Shown: piece by piece, positions 8,061 through 15,681 of the stretch
How the letters are laid out: each line of letters opens with the position of its first letter
Position numbering within the stretch: position 1 is the first letter of the stretch
Origin: a virus
IMG/VR virus record: IMGVR_UViG_3300009537_000175
Span: 1 to 24,102 of that record
Strand: one strand, 5' to 3'
DNA length: 24,102 nucleotides
The notes under the pieces: generated by a model
Databases searched by the model: none
Told to the model about the DNA's origin: nothing
What the model saw: only the letters and a program-made list of their open reading frames with translations
Made by a program: the position numbers and the translations under genes

Positions 8061-9302
8061 TTACCCGATTCTGCATCCAGTGAAATATGAACGAGAAGTA
8101 GTCCCTACCACTGTTGATGTATTTCTATTAACATTTTCGGCAGTTACTTCAAAATAATCAGTAGACCCATTTGCATCTACAACTGCTGTGACAGTTTGGC
8201 TTTCATCGGCACTACCGCTTGCTATATTAAGGGTTCCTGCATATGTTGCGCTGTTTTTGAAGATCCATACATATAAAGCATCACCATCAGTGAAACTGCT
8301 CCAACTAATAGTCGCAGATAATAGATATTTGCCCGCTACTGTAGGAGTAAATCTATAATATGTGGTACTATCAAAATCACTATTAGTATCGAATACCTCT
8401 GTTGTCCATTCTATCTTCTCATTGCCTGTTATAGTTGTTTGGGCTGTTCCATTTCTATGAACACTAAAAGAAGGCCAATTCGAACCAGCGAAAATGGCAG
8501 ATTCTATAGTAGCTTCGGTTGTTGCGTCTAAGGCGTCTACGTTGGAAAGGGTCATGGTTCCGGCGGAGTCGGCTAGAATTGGAGTGGCATTGAACAATAG
8601 ACTTGAACTTGCGGCAAGGTCCACGCTTGCATTGGGATTGAGTTGCCCTGAAATCGTAACTGCCCCCACTAATGTTGAAATTCCACCAACATATAAAGCT
8701 TTTGCCACCCCTAGCCCGCCGTCCGTATGAATCGACCCTGTTACCGCCGAGGTCGAGTCTACAGTAGCATCTATGCTTAATGAACCGGGGAACGATATGT
8801 TTTGCGAAGAATCAATATTAATAGCCGTTACTCCACCAGTGGCAATGCCCATGTTGTTTGCGCCTATGCGATGGATACCCGTGTCTAAATCACCTGTAAA
8901 GGTCATCCCCGGTGCGGCGGCTGAACCGCTTGCAAAGTCCGCACTGGATGTGAACGTAACTACGCCAGAAAATGTCTTAGTCCCCGCAAATGTAACACCG
9001 GAGTTGGTAAATACGGCGGCAAGCGAACCGTCAGGGTCTATGTACCATTGAGCCTCCCCCGTTATCTGTGCCACTAGATACCGTAGCCTGTCAATCTCTC
9101 CCTTCAAATCCGTAGGGAGCGATACAGCCGCTCCAGGGTAAGGGTCAACGGTAGTCTGGAAGGCCGTAGCGTCAGCCGACATATCGCCTATGCCGGTGGG
9201 GTCCATATTGTTTATTATCTGGTCAAGGGCGGCTTCCAGTGACGTATCCGTTAACTCTCCCCCCGCCGCCCATTCTTGGTCGCGTGAAAATGTTGCTGGC
9301 AT
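8061..9302 (-). CDS. Tail fibre with C1q/TNF-like C-terminal domain
   Basis: 413 aa with a good GAGGT site 6 bases before ATG. The N-terminus (residues 1-90) has the INNMDPTGIGDMSAD, TTVDPYPG and LKGEIDRLRYLVAQITG pattern common in podovirus fibre anchors. Residues 100-270 are a repetitive beta-rich shaft with TFTGDLDTGIHRIGANNMG and INIDSSQNISFPGS, typical of trimeric fibres. From about residue 275 to the end there is a jelly-roll-like domain (SFSVHRNGT, YYRFTPTVAGKYLLSA) matching C1q/TNF-like fibre tips. It should bind the host surface. Notably it lacks the C-terminal S74 chaperone that usually follows this shaft type. Confidence 0.85.
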   Translation of the reverse strand: MPATFSRDQEWAAGGELTDTSLEAALDQIINNMDPTGIGDMSADATAFQTTVDPYPGAAVSLPTDLKGEIDRLRYLVAQITGEAQWYIDPDGSLAAVFTNSGVTFAGTKTFSGVVTFTSSADFASGSAAAPGMTFTGDLDTGIHRIGANNMGIATGGVTAINIDSSQNISFPGSLSIDATVDSTSAVTGSIHTDGGLGVAKALYVGGISTLVGAVTISGQLNPNASVDLAASSSLLFNATPILADSAGTMTLSNVDALDATTEATIESAIFAGSNWPSFSVHRNGTAQTTITGNEKIEWTTEVFDTNSDFDSTTYYRFTPTVAGKYLLSATISWSSFTDGDALYVWIFKNSATYAGTLNIASGSADESQTVTAVVDANGSTDYFEVTAENVNRNTSTVVGTTSRSYFTGCRIG

Positions 9303-9310
9303 CTCTTACC

Positions 9311-10864
9311 TCAATTCAGTTTTGCGCCGAGATTCTTATAATCAACCATTATCTGCGATATATAAAAATCCTGGTCGGCTATGTCATTATACACTTCAAA
9401 CTCTATCCGCTTCCCCGTGTTTTCTATCTCAAACGTGGTATCCACGAAGTTTTTCCCGCCTAACGTAATCGGAAACGTCATCGGGAAAGTATCTCCGGTT
9501 CCGGCAAGCGTGATGGTTTGTGATGTCTGCGCCACACCGTCTATCCATATCCTCACGTTGATGCTGTAACTGCCGGTCGGTTTTATAATCGCCCTGAATA
9601 AGCGGTATAGCTTGTCGGCCCTCGGATTGCCGAAATGTAACGCCGGAGTTCTCAATCCGGCATAGTATCCGTTGCCGTCGTCGTTCTTGGCCGTTTTTTC
9701 AAGTTCCCATACAAACCCCGAATAATCTCCGGTGATTACGCTTCTTGTCAGGTTGGTTTTTCTTATCTGTGCCGATACCGCGGCACTGTGCCCCGAAGCG
9801 GAGTTTTTATTGTCGTGTATCATCCACGCTTCCTTCGGGTTGCGGTCTATGTAATATACGAGGTCTGTATCGACCTGCGTCTGTCCGTTGCGCCTTACAA
9901 ATACCCGTACAGCCCTTATCTTCGGATCGTAAACCGCATGACATTCGTCTATATACTGCAAATTCACGTTATCCTTAATCCATTTATGCATGAACGACGG
10001 CCTTGTAAGAGAAGCCATCTTGTAATCGCCATACGTCTGTGCGGACGTGATACTGTAAATCTCACCGTCTTCCATCATCGCAACCACGTCATTCGGCGTT
10101 CTTACGATAAGCCTGTGGTGAGCCGCTCCTCCGAACCATTGCGCCCCTACAAACCCCCAATTAGCTACCGTTGTAGAAGTGTCATCCAGTACAAACGCTT
10201 TCGTTTTCCCGAAACATAACAGCCGGTCGCCGAAGTCTATAGCCCCGACAATCCCGTACCCGTCGCCAGTGTCCATGTTTATAATAACCACGTTGGCATC
10301 GGAAAAATCTTCCATATCCCCTACATCGCTTATATAAACGGACTTGAGGTTGCTCGGACACCCGAAGGCGCACATTCTTTGTGAAGATTCCCTTCCATGT
10401 ACGACCATGTATTGAGGGTAATTGGACCCCGTCCAGTCTGTAGGAGTACTCGTAATATTGGAGGTGGAACCTGCCGACCCGTCCCATATTTGAGGGATGT
10501 TGGCACCGTCCGTTATAAAGAGCTTGTTCTCGCCCATCACCATGCCAAACTTGTTGGTAGTGGACATACCTGTTTTAAGCGAAGTCGTGTAATCCTTATA
10601 GATAACCCCGTCATTGCAGGCTGTTATAATAAAACTGTTCCCGTTTTCGTACCATGCGTTGAACAGTCCCAGAACCTCCGGCGACCCCGTAATGGCCGTG
10701 CCGTTGAGTTTCGCCGTCCCGCCTCTCGGAGTTCTCCAGTTATCCTGTAAGTTGATATTTCTGGTGGGAGAAACCATGTCATGCGGCTCCACAAGGTCTA
10801 TATTGGGGTTGGCTACAAACCCGCCCCTGTCACATGGGATTAAAAATGTATTGCCTCTAAACAT
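9311..10864 (-). CDS. Tail nozzle/hub beta-propeller-like protein (P22 gp10-type)
   Basis: 517 aa from the ATG at 10864, which follows AAGGG at 9 bases and overlaps the upstream gene by 8 bases. A longer frame starting at 10894 has no ribosome binding site. The protein is beta-rich with repeated blades of the type GDRLLCFGKTKAFVLDD and NKLFITDG, typical of propeller-like nozzle proteins such as P22 gp10 (packaged DNA stabilisation) and similar podovirus tail hub proteins. The C-terminal 100 residues form a beta-sandwich-like domain. It sits directly after the adaptor and before the fibre, as expected for a protein closing the DNA channel. Confidence 0.75.
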   Translation of the reverse strand: MFRGNTFLIPCDRGGFVANPNIDLVEPHDMVSPTRNINLQDNWRTPRGGTAKLNGTAITGSPEVLGLFNAWYENGNSFIITACNDGVIYKDYTTSLKTGMSTTNKFGMVMGENKLFITDGANIPQIWDGSAGSTSNITSTPTDWTGSNYPQYMVVHGRESSQRMCAFGCPSNLKSVYISDVGDMEDFSDANVVIINMDTGDGYGIVGAIDFGDRLLCFGKTKAFVLDDTSTTVANWGFVGAQWFGGAAHHRLIVRTPNDVVAMMEDGEIYSITSAQTYGDYKMASLTRPSFMHKWIKDNVNLQYIDECHAVYDPKIRAVRVFVRRNGQTQVDTDLVYYIDRNPKEAWMIHDNKNSASGHSAAVSAQIRKTNLTRSVITGDYSGFVWELEKTAKNDDGNGYYAGLRTPALHFGNPRADKLYRLFRAIIKPTGSYSINVRIWIDGVAQTSQTITLAGTGDTFPMTFPITLGGKNFVDTTFEIENTGKRIEFEVYNDIADQDFYISQIMVDYKNLGAKLN

Positions 10865-11723
10865 CGGCCACGACCCTTTGCAACCCGCTGACATTTTCTA
10901 TCTGCTTCGCTATCAGATATGCCGTCATGCGGGCGAGTTCTCGCTCCTCTTTTTCGGCCCTTGTATCGTCCATCCTCTTTAACGCTTTCACTTCGATATA
11001 CTTCTGTAAAACATTCCTGAACCTGTTAAGGAATAACGTGTAAACCGCGTCACTCGTATCGGCTTTCATGATGTTCGAGTAATACCTGAATAAAATCCCG
11101 TAGTAGGACTGGTCTGGAACCTTCCCAAGATAAAGTTTGTCGTCGTATTCGGCGTAAAACTCCGGCCTCGCCTTTTCACCGACACTAAAAAAACTTGCAT
11201 CCAACGCCGATATTAAAGCCGGTTTGAGCGTATAGCGGTAACTGATAATCATGTATAAGGAAGTCGAATCCGGAGTCGTATTCCAATTCCCGTCCATCGT
11301 AGCAACTTTGGTGGTCGTGCTGAAAGTTTTACATTGCTGATACCCGCCTGCCCCCGTGCCCGAATATATCAATATGTATTTACCGACAACATAATCTTCC
11401 GTTGACGAATCGGCGGCGGCTAACGTGATGGAATCCGCCGCTCCCGCCTGGGCCGTCCCTCTCGTATCGCCGTCCAGTATCGCCACTTCAAGACCCCTGT
11501 CATAATCGGTCGGCATGGCGTACTCGCGAACTCCCTTGACAGATATGGCTATCTTCGTCTGTTGGAAATCTCTGGCCTTTTTGAACCGAGTCCAGACGTA
11601 TTCCTTAGCCTCCGGCAACCAGTTACTTGACGCTAAAGTCGAGTAAGTCGTACTGGATATGCCTGCATCGCTTAATGCCGCCGCCGTTATGACGGATTCC
11701 GTTACATCGCTTGGGACTGCCAT
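10857..11723 (-). CDS. Head-tail adaptor-like protein
   Basis: 288 aa, ATG preceded by TGGAAAG, overlapping the upstream GT9 gene by 22 bases. The start is helical (SVITAAALSDAG) with a YVWTRFKKARDFQ helix, then a beta-rich insertion of about 100 residues rich in Asp/Thr/Gly/Ser, then helices with YTLFLNRFRNVLQKYIEVKALKR near the C-terminus. This helix - beta barrel - helix plan matches podovirus adaptor (tail tubular protein A / gp11-like) proteins that dock under the portal. Its place between capsid and nozzle genes supports this. Sequence alone does not prove the family. Confidence 0.65.
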   Translation of the reverse strand: MAVPSDVTESVITAAALSDAGISSTTYSTLASSNWLPEAKEYVWTRFKKARDFQQTKIAISVKGVREYAMPTDYDRGLEVAILDGDTRGTAQAGAADSITLAAADSSTEDYVVGKYILIYSGTGAGGYQQCKTFSTTTKVATMDGNWNTTPDSTSLYMIISYRYTLKPALISALDASFFSVGEKARPEFYAEYDDKLYLGKVPDQSYYGILFRYYSNIMKADTSDAVYTLFLNRFRNVLQKYIEVKALKRMDDTRAEKEERELARMTAYLIAKQIENVSGLQRVVADV

Positions 11724-12688
11724 TTTTCTTTCCAGTTCAAATAATGTTTTTCGATAAGTTTATACATGGCCTCCGGCTTTATCGCCGCCATGCACACTGG
11801 AGAACCGGTCGTTTCGTTTTTCTCGCACGCTTCCCAGCTATATATAAGTTTATGGCAGGGGGAACATTCGACATCCCCTCGTACCGTGTCGCAATTTTTA
11901 AAATGTTTCGTAAGGTTTTCTTCCGAACTGTGGGACAACATCGCTATCTTCGGAGTGTCGAAGCACCCCGCCGCGTTAAGTATCCCCGTTTCAGGGGCTA
12001 CCACAAGGTCCGCGTACTGAGTCATTATGAGCGACCGCCATAAATCCCATTCCCCGCAATAGTTCTTGGTTTGGGGATGCTTCCATTCTATTACCTGCTC
12101 CACTATCCCGCCTACCGTTACCATAACTATGTCTGGAAAAGCGTTTTGTATCGCAACCGCCACATATTCGGCGTATGGGTAAGTCTTGTGAGGAGATGAC
12201 CCCGATAAAGACCATAAGATTAAAAATCTGTTTGAATACCTCGCCTTGAAGTTTTGCGCCCAGCTATGTTCATACTTCGAGAAAAACAGCTCCCCTCTAT
12301 ACCCCTTTTCGTCAGGATACCCGCCGAGTTCCATAGTCCTGTCGTAATAGTTTACGTTGAACTTCTCATGTCTTTCTTCATGTGACAGGTCGAAATTCTC
12401 CTGCCCTTCGACGGCAAGCAACCCTTCTTCAATACTTCCCGAAAGGTTTATGAACCTGTCGTACCCTTTTTTTAATTCCTCCCAATGTTCGTGCAGTTTC
12501 TCGTTAGGGATGGATTCATCATGGAACATGAACTCATCGACGTAAGGATTGCGCCTCACTATCGGGTAAGGGTCTTTGTGCATATTCAAGGTAACGTGGT
12601 AGCCGTCTTCCTTTAGTTTGCGAAGCAGCGGCGTAATCATCACTAAATCACCCAACGCCCCGTACCTGACGACTATAACCTTCTTCAT
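11702..12688 (-). CDS. GT9 family glycosyltransferase (heptosyltransferase-like), second copy
   Basis: 328 aa, ATG overlapping the methyltransferase stop by 4 bases. The N-terminus VVRYGALGDLVMITPLLRKL is the glycine-loop start of ADP-heptose:LPS heptosyltransferases (GT-B fold). Other family-like elements are SPHKTYPY near residue 165 and APETGILNAAGC near 231 (canonical D-T-G-x-x-H-x-A-A-x). A Cys cluster ECSPCHK (residues 274-280), with later C288 and C299, is shared with the paralogue upstream. The donor and acceptor are unknown. In bacteria the family adds heptose to LPS core; here the gene sits in a virion operon, so the acceptor might be a capsid or tail protein, or host surface sugar. 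Confidence 0.8.
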   Translation of the reverse strand: MKKVIVVRYGALGDLVMITPLLRKLKEDGYHVTLNMHKDPYPIVRRNPYVDEFMFHDESIPNEKLHEHWEELKKGYDRFINLSGSIEEGLLAVEGQENFDLSHEERHEKFNVNYYDRTMELGGYPDEKGYRGELFFSKYEHSWAQNFKARYSNRFLILWSLSGSSPHKTYPYAEYVAVAIQNAFPDIVMVTVGGIVEQVIEWKHPQTKNYCGEWDLWRSLIMTQYADLVVAPETGILNAAGCFDTPKIAMLSHSSEENLTKHFKNCDTVRGDVECSPCHKLIYSWEACEKNETTGSPVCMAAIKPEAMYKLIEKHYLNWKEKWQSQAM

Positions 12689-13230
12689 CGGCGTTTTGCC
12701 ACTACCGTAATTATATGTTGCGGTTTATCGGGGTTTCGTATAGCCCCTTCCTCGTAATTGTATTCAAGAACCTCATATCCAAGCCTTGCCAGAAGTCCCG
12801 TAAGACTGTTCAGCCCGAAGTACCATAAGTGCTCATCAGGTCTGTAATGCTTCCAGTCTTCTATCTCCCATTGGCCTATAGCCTCTACATTGGGAGTGGA
12901 TATGAACAGATATTCGGGACGAAAAGTGTTTATCGGTTCGGCAGGGTCTTCAAGGTGTTCGATAACGTCCCACATTGTGAGGATTTCTATGTCTTCCAGC
13001 GGGGGGATCATGTACCCGCAATGGGGATTCACGTCATATCCGTAAGTCTCAAACCCGTTCGTGCTGGATTTATGGAACGCCCCAGGGCCGCATCCGTAAT
13101 CAAGCAACGTCATGTTTCCGTGGCAATATTTTTCCACAAGCTCCCATCTTGAGCGGTAAATCCTTTTCCCCGTCTCGGATTCGGCGCGTTCTTTATACCG
13201 TTTGTAATACGCTTCGTTGTATATGTTCAC
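12685..13230 (-). CDS. Class I SAM-dependent methyltransferase
   Basis: 181 aa from a GTG start at 13230, preceded by AAAGAG; a TTG at 13245 would add five residues. There is no ATG. Motif I is clear (LLDYGCGPG, residues 42-50), followed by YDVNPH and the DVIEHLEDP element typical of Methyltransf_23-type small-molecule or sugar methyltransferases. The gene lies between two GT9 glycosyltransferases, overlapping the first by 38 bases and the second by 4 bases, so all three should be made together. O-methylation of a sugar or glycan is the obvious context inference. DNA methylation is unlikely, as no target-recognition region or DPPY-type motif is seen. Confidence 0.85.
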   Translation of the reverse strand: MNIYNEAYYKRYKERAESETGKRIYRSRWELVEKYCHGNMTLLDYGCGPGAFHKSSTNGFETYGYDVNPHCGYMIPPLEDIEILTMWDVIEHLEDPAEPINTFRPEYLFISTPNVEAIGQWEIEDWKHYRPDEHLWYFGLNSLTGLLARLGYEVLEYNYEEGAIRNPDKPQHIITVVAKRR

Positions 13231-14236
13231 TTTCAACTCTTTCAATCATGTTTTGTATATTGAACCTTGTTATGCAGGGAGGGATTATATCCTCATCGTA
13301 TTGAATCATGTTCCCGCAATCTTCCTGCGTGTATATGGCCTTGTGGCAAGGGGAGCACTCTATATCAGCCTGAACCGAGTAGTCGTTCTCGTGATACTTG
13401 ACCATCTGTTCAATGCCGGACGCGGTTGCCAACATCATCTTCGGCGTTCCCCACATTCCTGTGGCTACCATCAGCCCCGTCTCGCCTCCGATTACAAAAT
13501 CCATGAATTTCATCATTAAGGCGGCCTGTTTGAGCGGAACTGTCCCGAACATGGGAATTACGTTGTCGTGCCTGAATTCGTCAACCTCATCCTTTAGGTA
13601 ATCAAGCGAACTGTCGCCCATAAGGTAGATTTTTATATCGTCAAACTTTTCCCGTAACTGCTTGACGAGGGTTGGGTAGTAGGGGAATACTTTGTGAGAG
13701 CAGGTTCCCGCTACCGCTATGGCCACAAGAAAACCGTCCTGTCTGTCGGCCCACGCGCCAACGATGTTCTGTTGTTCATCGCTGAAATACAATGAATCAA
13801 TACCACGGAGAGACCAGCCGACTTCTACATCCGATAACGGTATCTCACATCTTTCCAACACAGCTTCATAAAAGTTCTTCCCGCCGAAATGCTCCTGCCT
13901 TTCCTTTGTGGAAGCCGTGAATATCTCCTGATGTCTGGCGGCTATGCACTCGACTTCAAGCGTTCCGTCAAGGTCGATAACTCGGTCGGGCTTGATAGTT
14001 TCCTTGAGCTTTTCCAACCGTTCCTTAATAACTTCTTCATGCTTCGTCAACGGTATCTTTTCATATTCCATAACCGTTATCTGTTTGAAGCGCGGGTCGT
14101 CATGAAACAGCCCATACCCCTTCGCCGTCGTCTCAAGGTAAACCTCGTACCTGTCACAAAGGACATTAAGAGCGGGAAGGCAATACAACCAATCCCCGAA
14201 CGCACGATAACCAATCAATAACAGTTTACGTTTCAT
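13193..14236 (-). CDS. GT9 family glycosyltransferase (heptosyltransferase-like), first copy
   Basis: 347 aa from the ATG at 14236. An upstream in-frame start at 14293 would lie inside the terminator hairpin and add Gly/Arg-rich residues, so it is rejected. The N-terminus LLLIGYRAFGDWLYCLPAL matches the GT9 first loop. Further elements are CSHKVFPYYP (residues 179-188), GGETGLMVATG (250-260) and ECSPCHK (293-299), each aligning with the second copy, so the two are paralogues. No Shine-Dalgarno site precedes ATG; the sequence upstream is the T-tract of a terminator. Expression may therefore be low and depend on read-through. Substrate unknown. Confidence 0.8.
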   Translation of the reverse strand: MKRKLLLIGYRAFGDWLYCLPALNVLCDRYEVYLETTAKGYGLFHDDPRFKQITVMEYEKIPLTKHEEVIKERLEKLKETIKPDRVIDLDGTLEVECIAARHQEIFTASTKERQEHFGGKNFYEAVLERCEIPLSDVEVGWSLRGIDSLYFSDEQQNIVGAWADRQDGFLVAIAVAGTCSHKVFPYYPTLVKQLREKFDDIKIYLMGDSSLDYLKDEVDEFRHDNVIPMFGTVPLKQAALMMKFMDFVIGGETGLMVATGMWGTPKMMLATASGIEQMVKYHENDYSVQADIECSPCHKAIYTQEDCGNMIQYDEDIIPPCITRFNIQNMIERVESEHIQRSVLQTV

Positions 14237-14240
14237 AATT

Positions 14241-14263
14241 AAAAAGGGGCGGTTGCCCGCCCC
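14241..14263 (-). terminator. Intrinsic terminator behind the capsid genes
   Basis: On the minus strand a perfect 7-bp GC stem (GGGGCGG / CCGCCCC, 14263-14257 with 14252-14246) with a 4-base GCAA loop is followed by five T (14245-14241) and TT-rich bases. It lies between the small capsid-associated gene (stop at 14272) and the first GT9 gene (ATG at 14236). It should end much of the transcription of the strongly expressed capsid block and leave lower read-through into the GT9 cassette and tail genes. Confidence 0.85.
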
Positions 14264-14271
14264 CATTGGTT

Positions 14272-14691
14272 CTAGTCCACGTCCCCTTTCCAAACAAGGT
14301 TTACAGCCGAGGTCGGCGTTGAAGCCGCAGTTCCGGCCAGATTGGTTAGAACGATGAAGTCGCCGGCATCAAACTCGGTTTCAGTCACGGTGAGAGCCGC
14401 GTGGTCCAGATTCGCGTCCGTTCCATGAGCGTGAGTACCGAATTGAGCGACCGTACCAGTACCGGCAAGGGATTTCCCTACCGCTATATTAGGGCCAGCC
14501 GCCGTCCCGCCGACAACCATTAGCACCCCTCCGCCGACAACAGTCATCTTCCTCGGCACGCGCACTCTTGTAAGTACGGTGTCGGATGCGGCTGTGCCGG
14601 GTACAGAGCTTCCGCCTATGGCGGTCATGGGGAGTATATGTTGGGTCGTATTATCCGCCCCATCGTAAATAGCGTCATTTCTGATAGTCAT
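14272..14691 (-). CDS. Small Ala/Thr/Gly-rich capsid-associated (decoration-like) protein
   Basis: 139 aa, ATG after a strong GAAAGGAGGGAG site and 15 bases behind the major capsid protein stop. The composition is rich in Ala, Thr, Gly, Val and Asp with alternating hydrophobic beta-like strands (RVRVPRKMTVVGGGVLMVVG) and no coiled coil. Small beta-rich proteins immediately after the capsid gene are often head decoration or head fibre proteins, and the strong ribosome binding site fits high expression. The many Thr/Ser residues could accept O-linked sugars from the GT9 genes downstream; that is speculation. No specific family is recognised. Confidence 0.6.
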   Translation of the reverse strand: MTIRNDAIYDGADNTTQHILPMTAIGGSSVPGTAASDTVLTRVRVPRKMTVVGGGVLMVVGGTAAGPNIAVGKSLAGTGTVAQFGTHAHGTDANLDHAALTVTETEFDAGDFIVLTNLAGTAASTPTSAVNLVWKGDVD

Positions 14692-14706
14692 TTTCTCCCT
14701 CCTTTC

Positions 14707-15669
14707 CTATGCGGAATCCCATTTGATTATTCTTGCGTTAGGTTCGTCAGACCATTCAATCTGGAACCCACCCATCCAATACCACGCAAGGCCATGCGAC
14801 CTGTCGTAGTCCGTAGGATGCTTTCTCCTGATCTCCTCCGGTATGACTATCGCCTCCCTGCAAGTATCCGAGCCGAATACATATCCGGGCTTGGAACCGC
14901 TGGAACCTGCGAACGTGATAGCCGTTTCAGTCCTTGCGGAGGCATCAGTCACGAACCTTGAGGCGTAGTTGTCCTTTATAATCCTGCAGTTGAAGTACCG
15001 CCCCGTTTCGCCAGCCGCAATCCTCTTGTGGCCGGTTTCAACGTACTGGTTCATGCTCTGCAAGTCCGCGAACAACTCCTCATGCGCTTCCGTGGAAAGA
15101 ATCGCTACATAATCGCCTCCGGCACTCGAATACCCAGGCACGTTGCGTTTCTCAAGCTCCACCACCATCTTGCGAAGGTGATACGCCTTGAATCCGCCTG
15201 TGCAGGTGGCCGTCGCCGTACCATTGGTCGTCACCGCGCCTCCGGCCGTAGCCGTTCCTACATACCTTAACGGAGTCGCGTTAAACTGCCTCTCCACAAG
15301 GCCGTCTATAACCTTAACGCGGTCGTTCATAAGGCCGCCCCTGAGGATGCCCTCAAAATCCACCTGAGAAAGAGCCATGCTCTTCTTCGTGTAAGGAATC
15401 GAGTTGCCAGCCTCATTGACTGTTAGTGTGCCTTTCGAAATCACAACGGTGGTCTGGTGCATGGTGTTGGTTTCCACCAAAGTACCACCGCGTGTGCTTA
15501 CATTGGCCACTTTGTCCCAGTTTACGCTATCGCCCTGGCTTTTCCCGAAAGCCTCTTTGATAGAGCAAAACTGGCGGAATCTTAACATGGGCTGTGCCGC
15601 TACGCGGAATTCCCTATTCAGCTTTGTGTTGGCTAAATAGGAGCCCTGGTCAATCCAGTTCATTGCCAT
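14707..15669 (-). CDS. Major capsid protein (N4 gp56-like / P22-coat type)
   Basis: 320 aa, ATG 7 bases after AAAGGA; an alternative ATG lies two codons downstream. The N-terminal region with a conserved helix (LNREFRVAAQPMLRFRQFC) followed by beta-rich segment, a central part with IRDRV-like sequence (MNDRVKVIDGLVERQFNAT), and a C-terminal element (YVFGSDTCREAIVIPEE) match N4-gp56-family major capsid proteins with the HK97 fold. It follows the scaffold gene by 12 bases, the usual order in podoviruses. The protein should form the procapsid lattice with the scaffold and mature upon DNA packaging. Confidence 0.85.
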   Translation of the reverse strand: MAMNWIDQGSYLANTKLNREFRVAAQPMLRFRQFCSIKEAFGKSQGDSVNWDKVANVSTRGGTLVETNTMHQTTVVISKGTLTVNEAGNSIPYTKKSMALSQVDFEGILRGGLMNDRVKVIDGLVERQFNATPLRYVGTATAGGAVTTNGTATATCTGGFKAYHLRKMVVELEKRNVPGYSSAGGDYVAILSTEAHEELFADLQSMNQYVETGHKRIAAGETGRYFNCRIIKDNYASRFVTDASARTETAITFAGSSGSKPGYVFGSDTCREAIVIPEEIRRKHPTDYDRSHGLAWYWMGGFQIEWSDEPNARIIKWDSA

Positions 15670-15681
15670 TTTTTAGTCCTT

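Noticed and set aside
10182-10487. Leftward 101-codon frame inside the nozzle gene
   Set aside because: Same-strand shadow frame inside a long supported gene; Arg/Tyr/Gly-rich with no motif.
12685-13245. DNA methyltransferase / restriction-modification gene
   Set aside because: It has a small class I fold with DVIEHL, no DNA-methylase catalytic motif and no partner nuclease.
14237-14293. Longer GT9 start at 14293
   Set aside because: The added 19 codons run through the terminator hairpin and overlap the end of the capsid-side gene; the conserved family N-terminus begins at the ATG at 14236.
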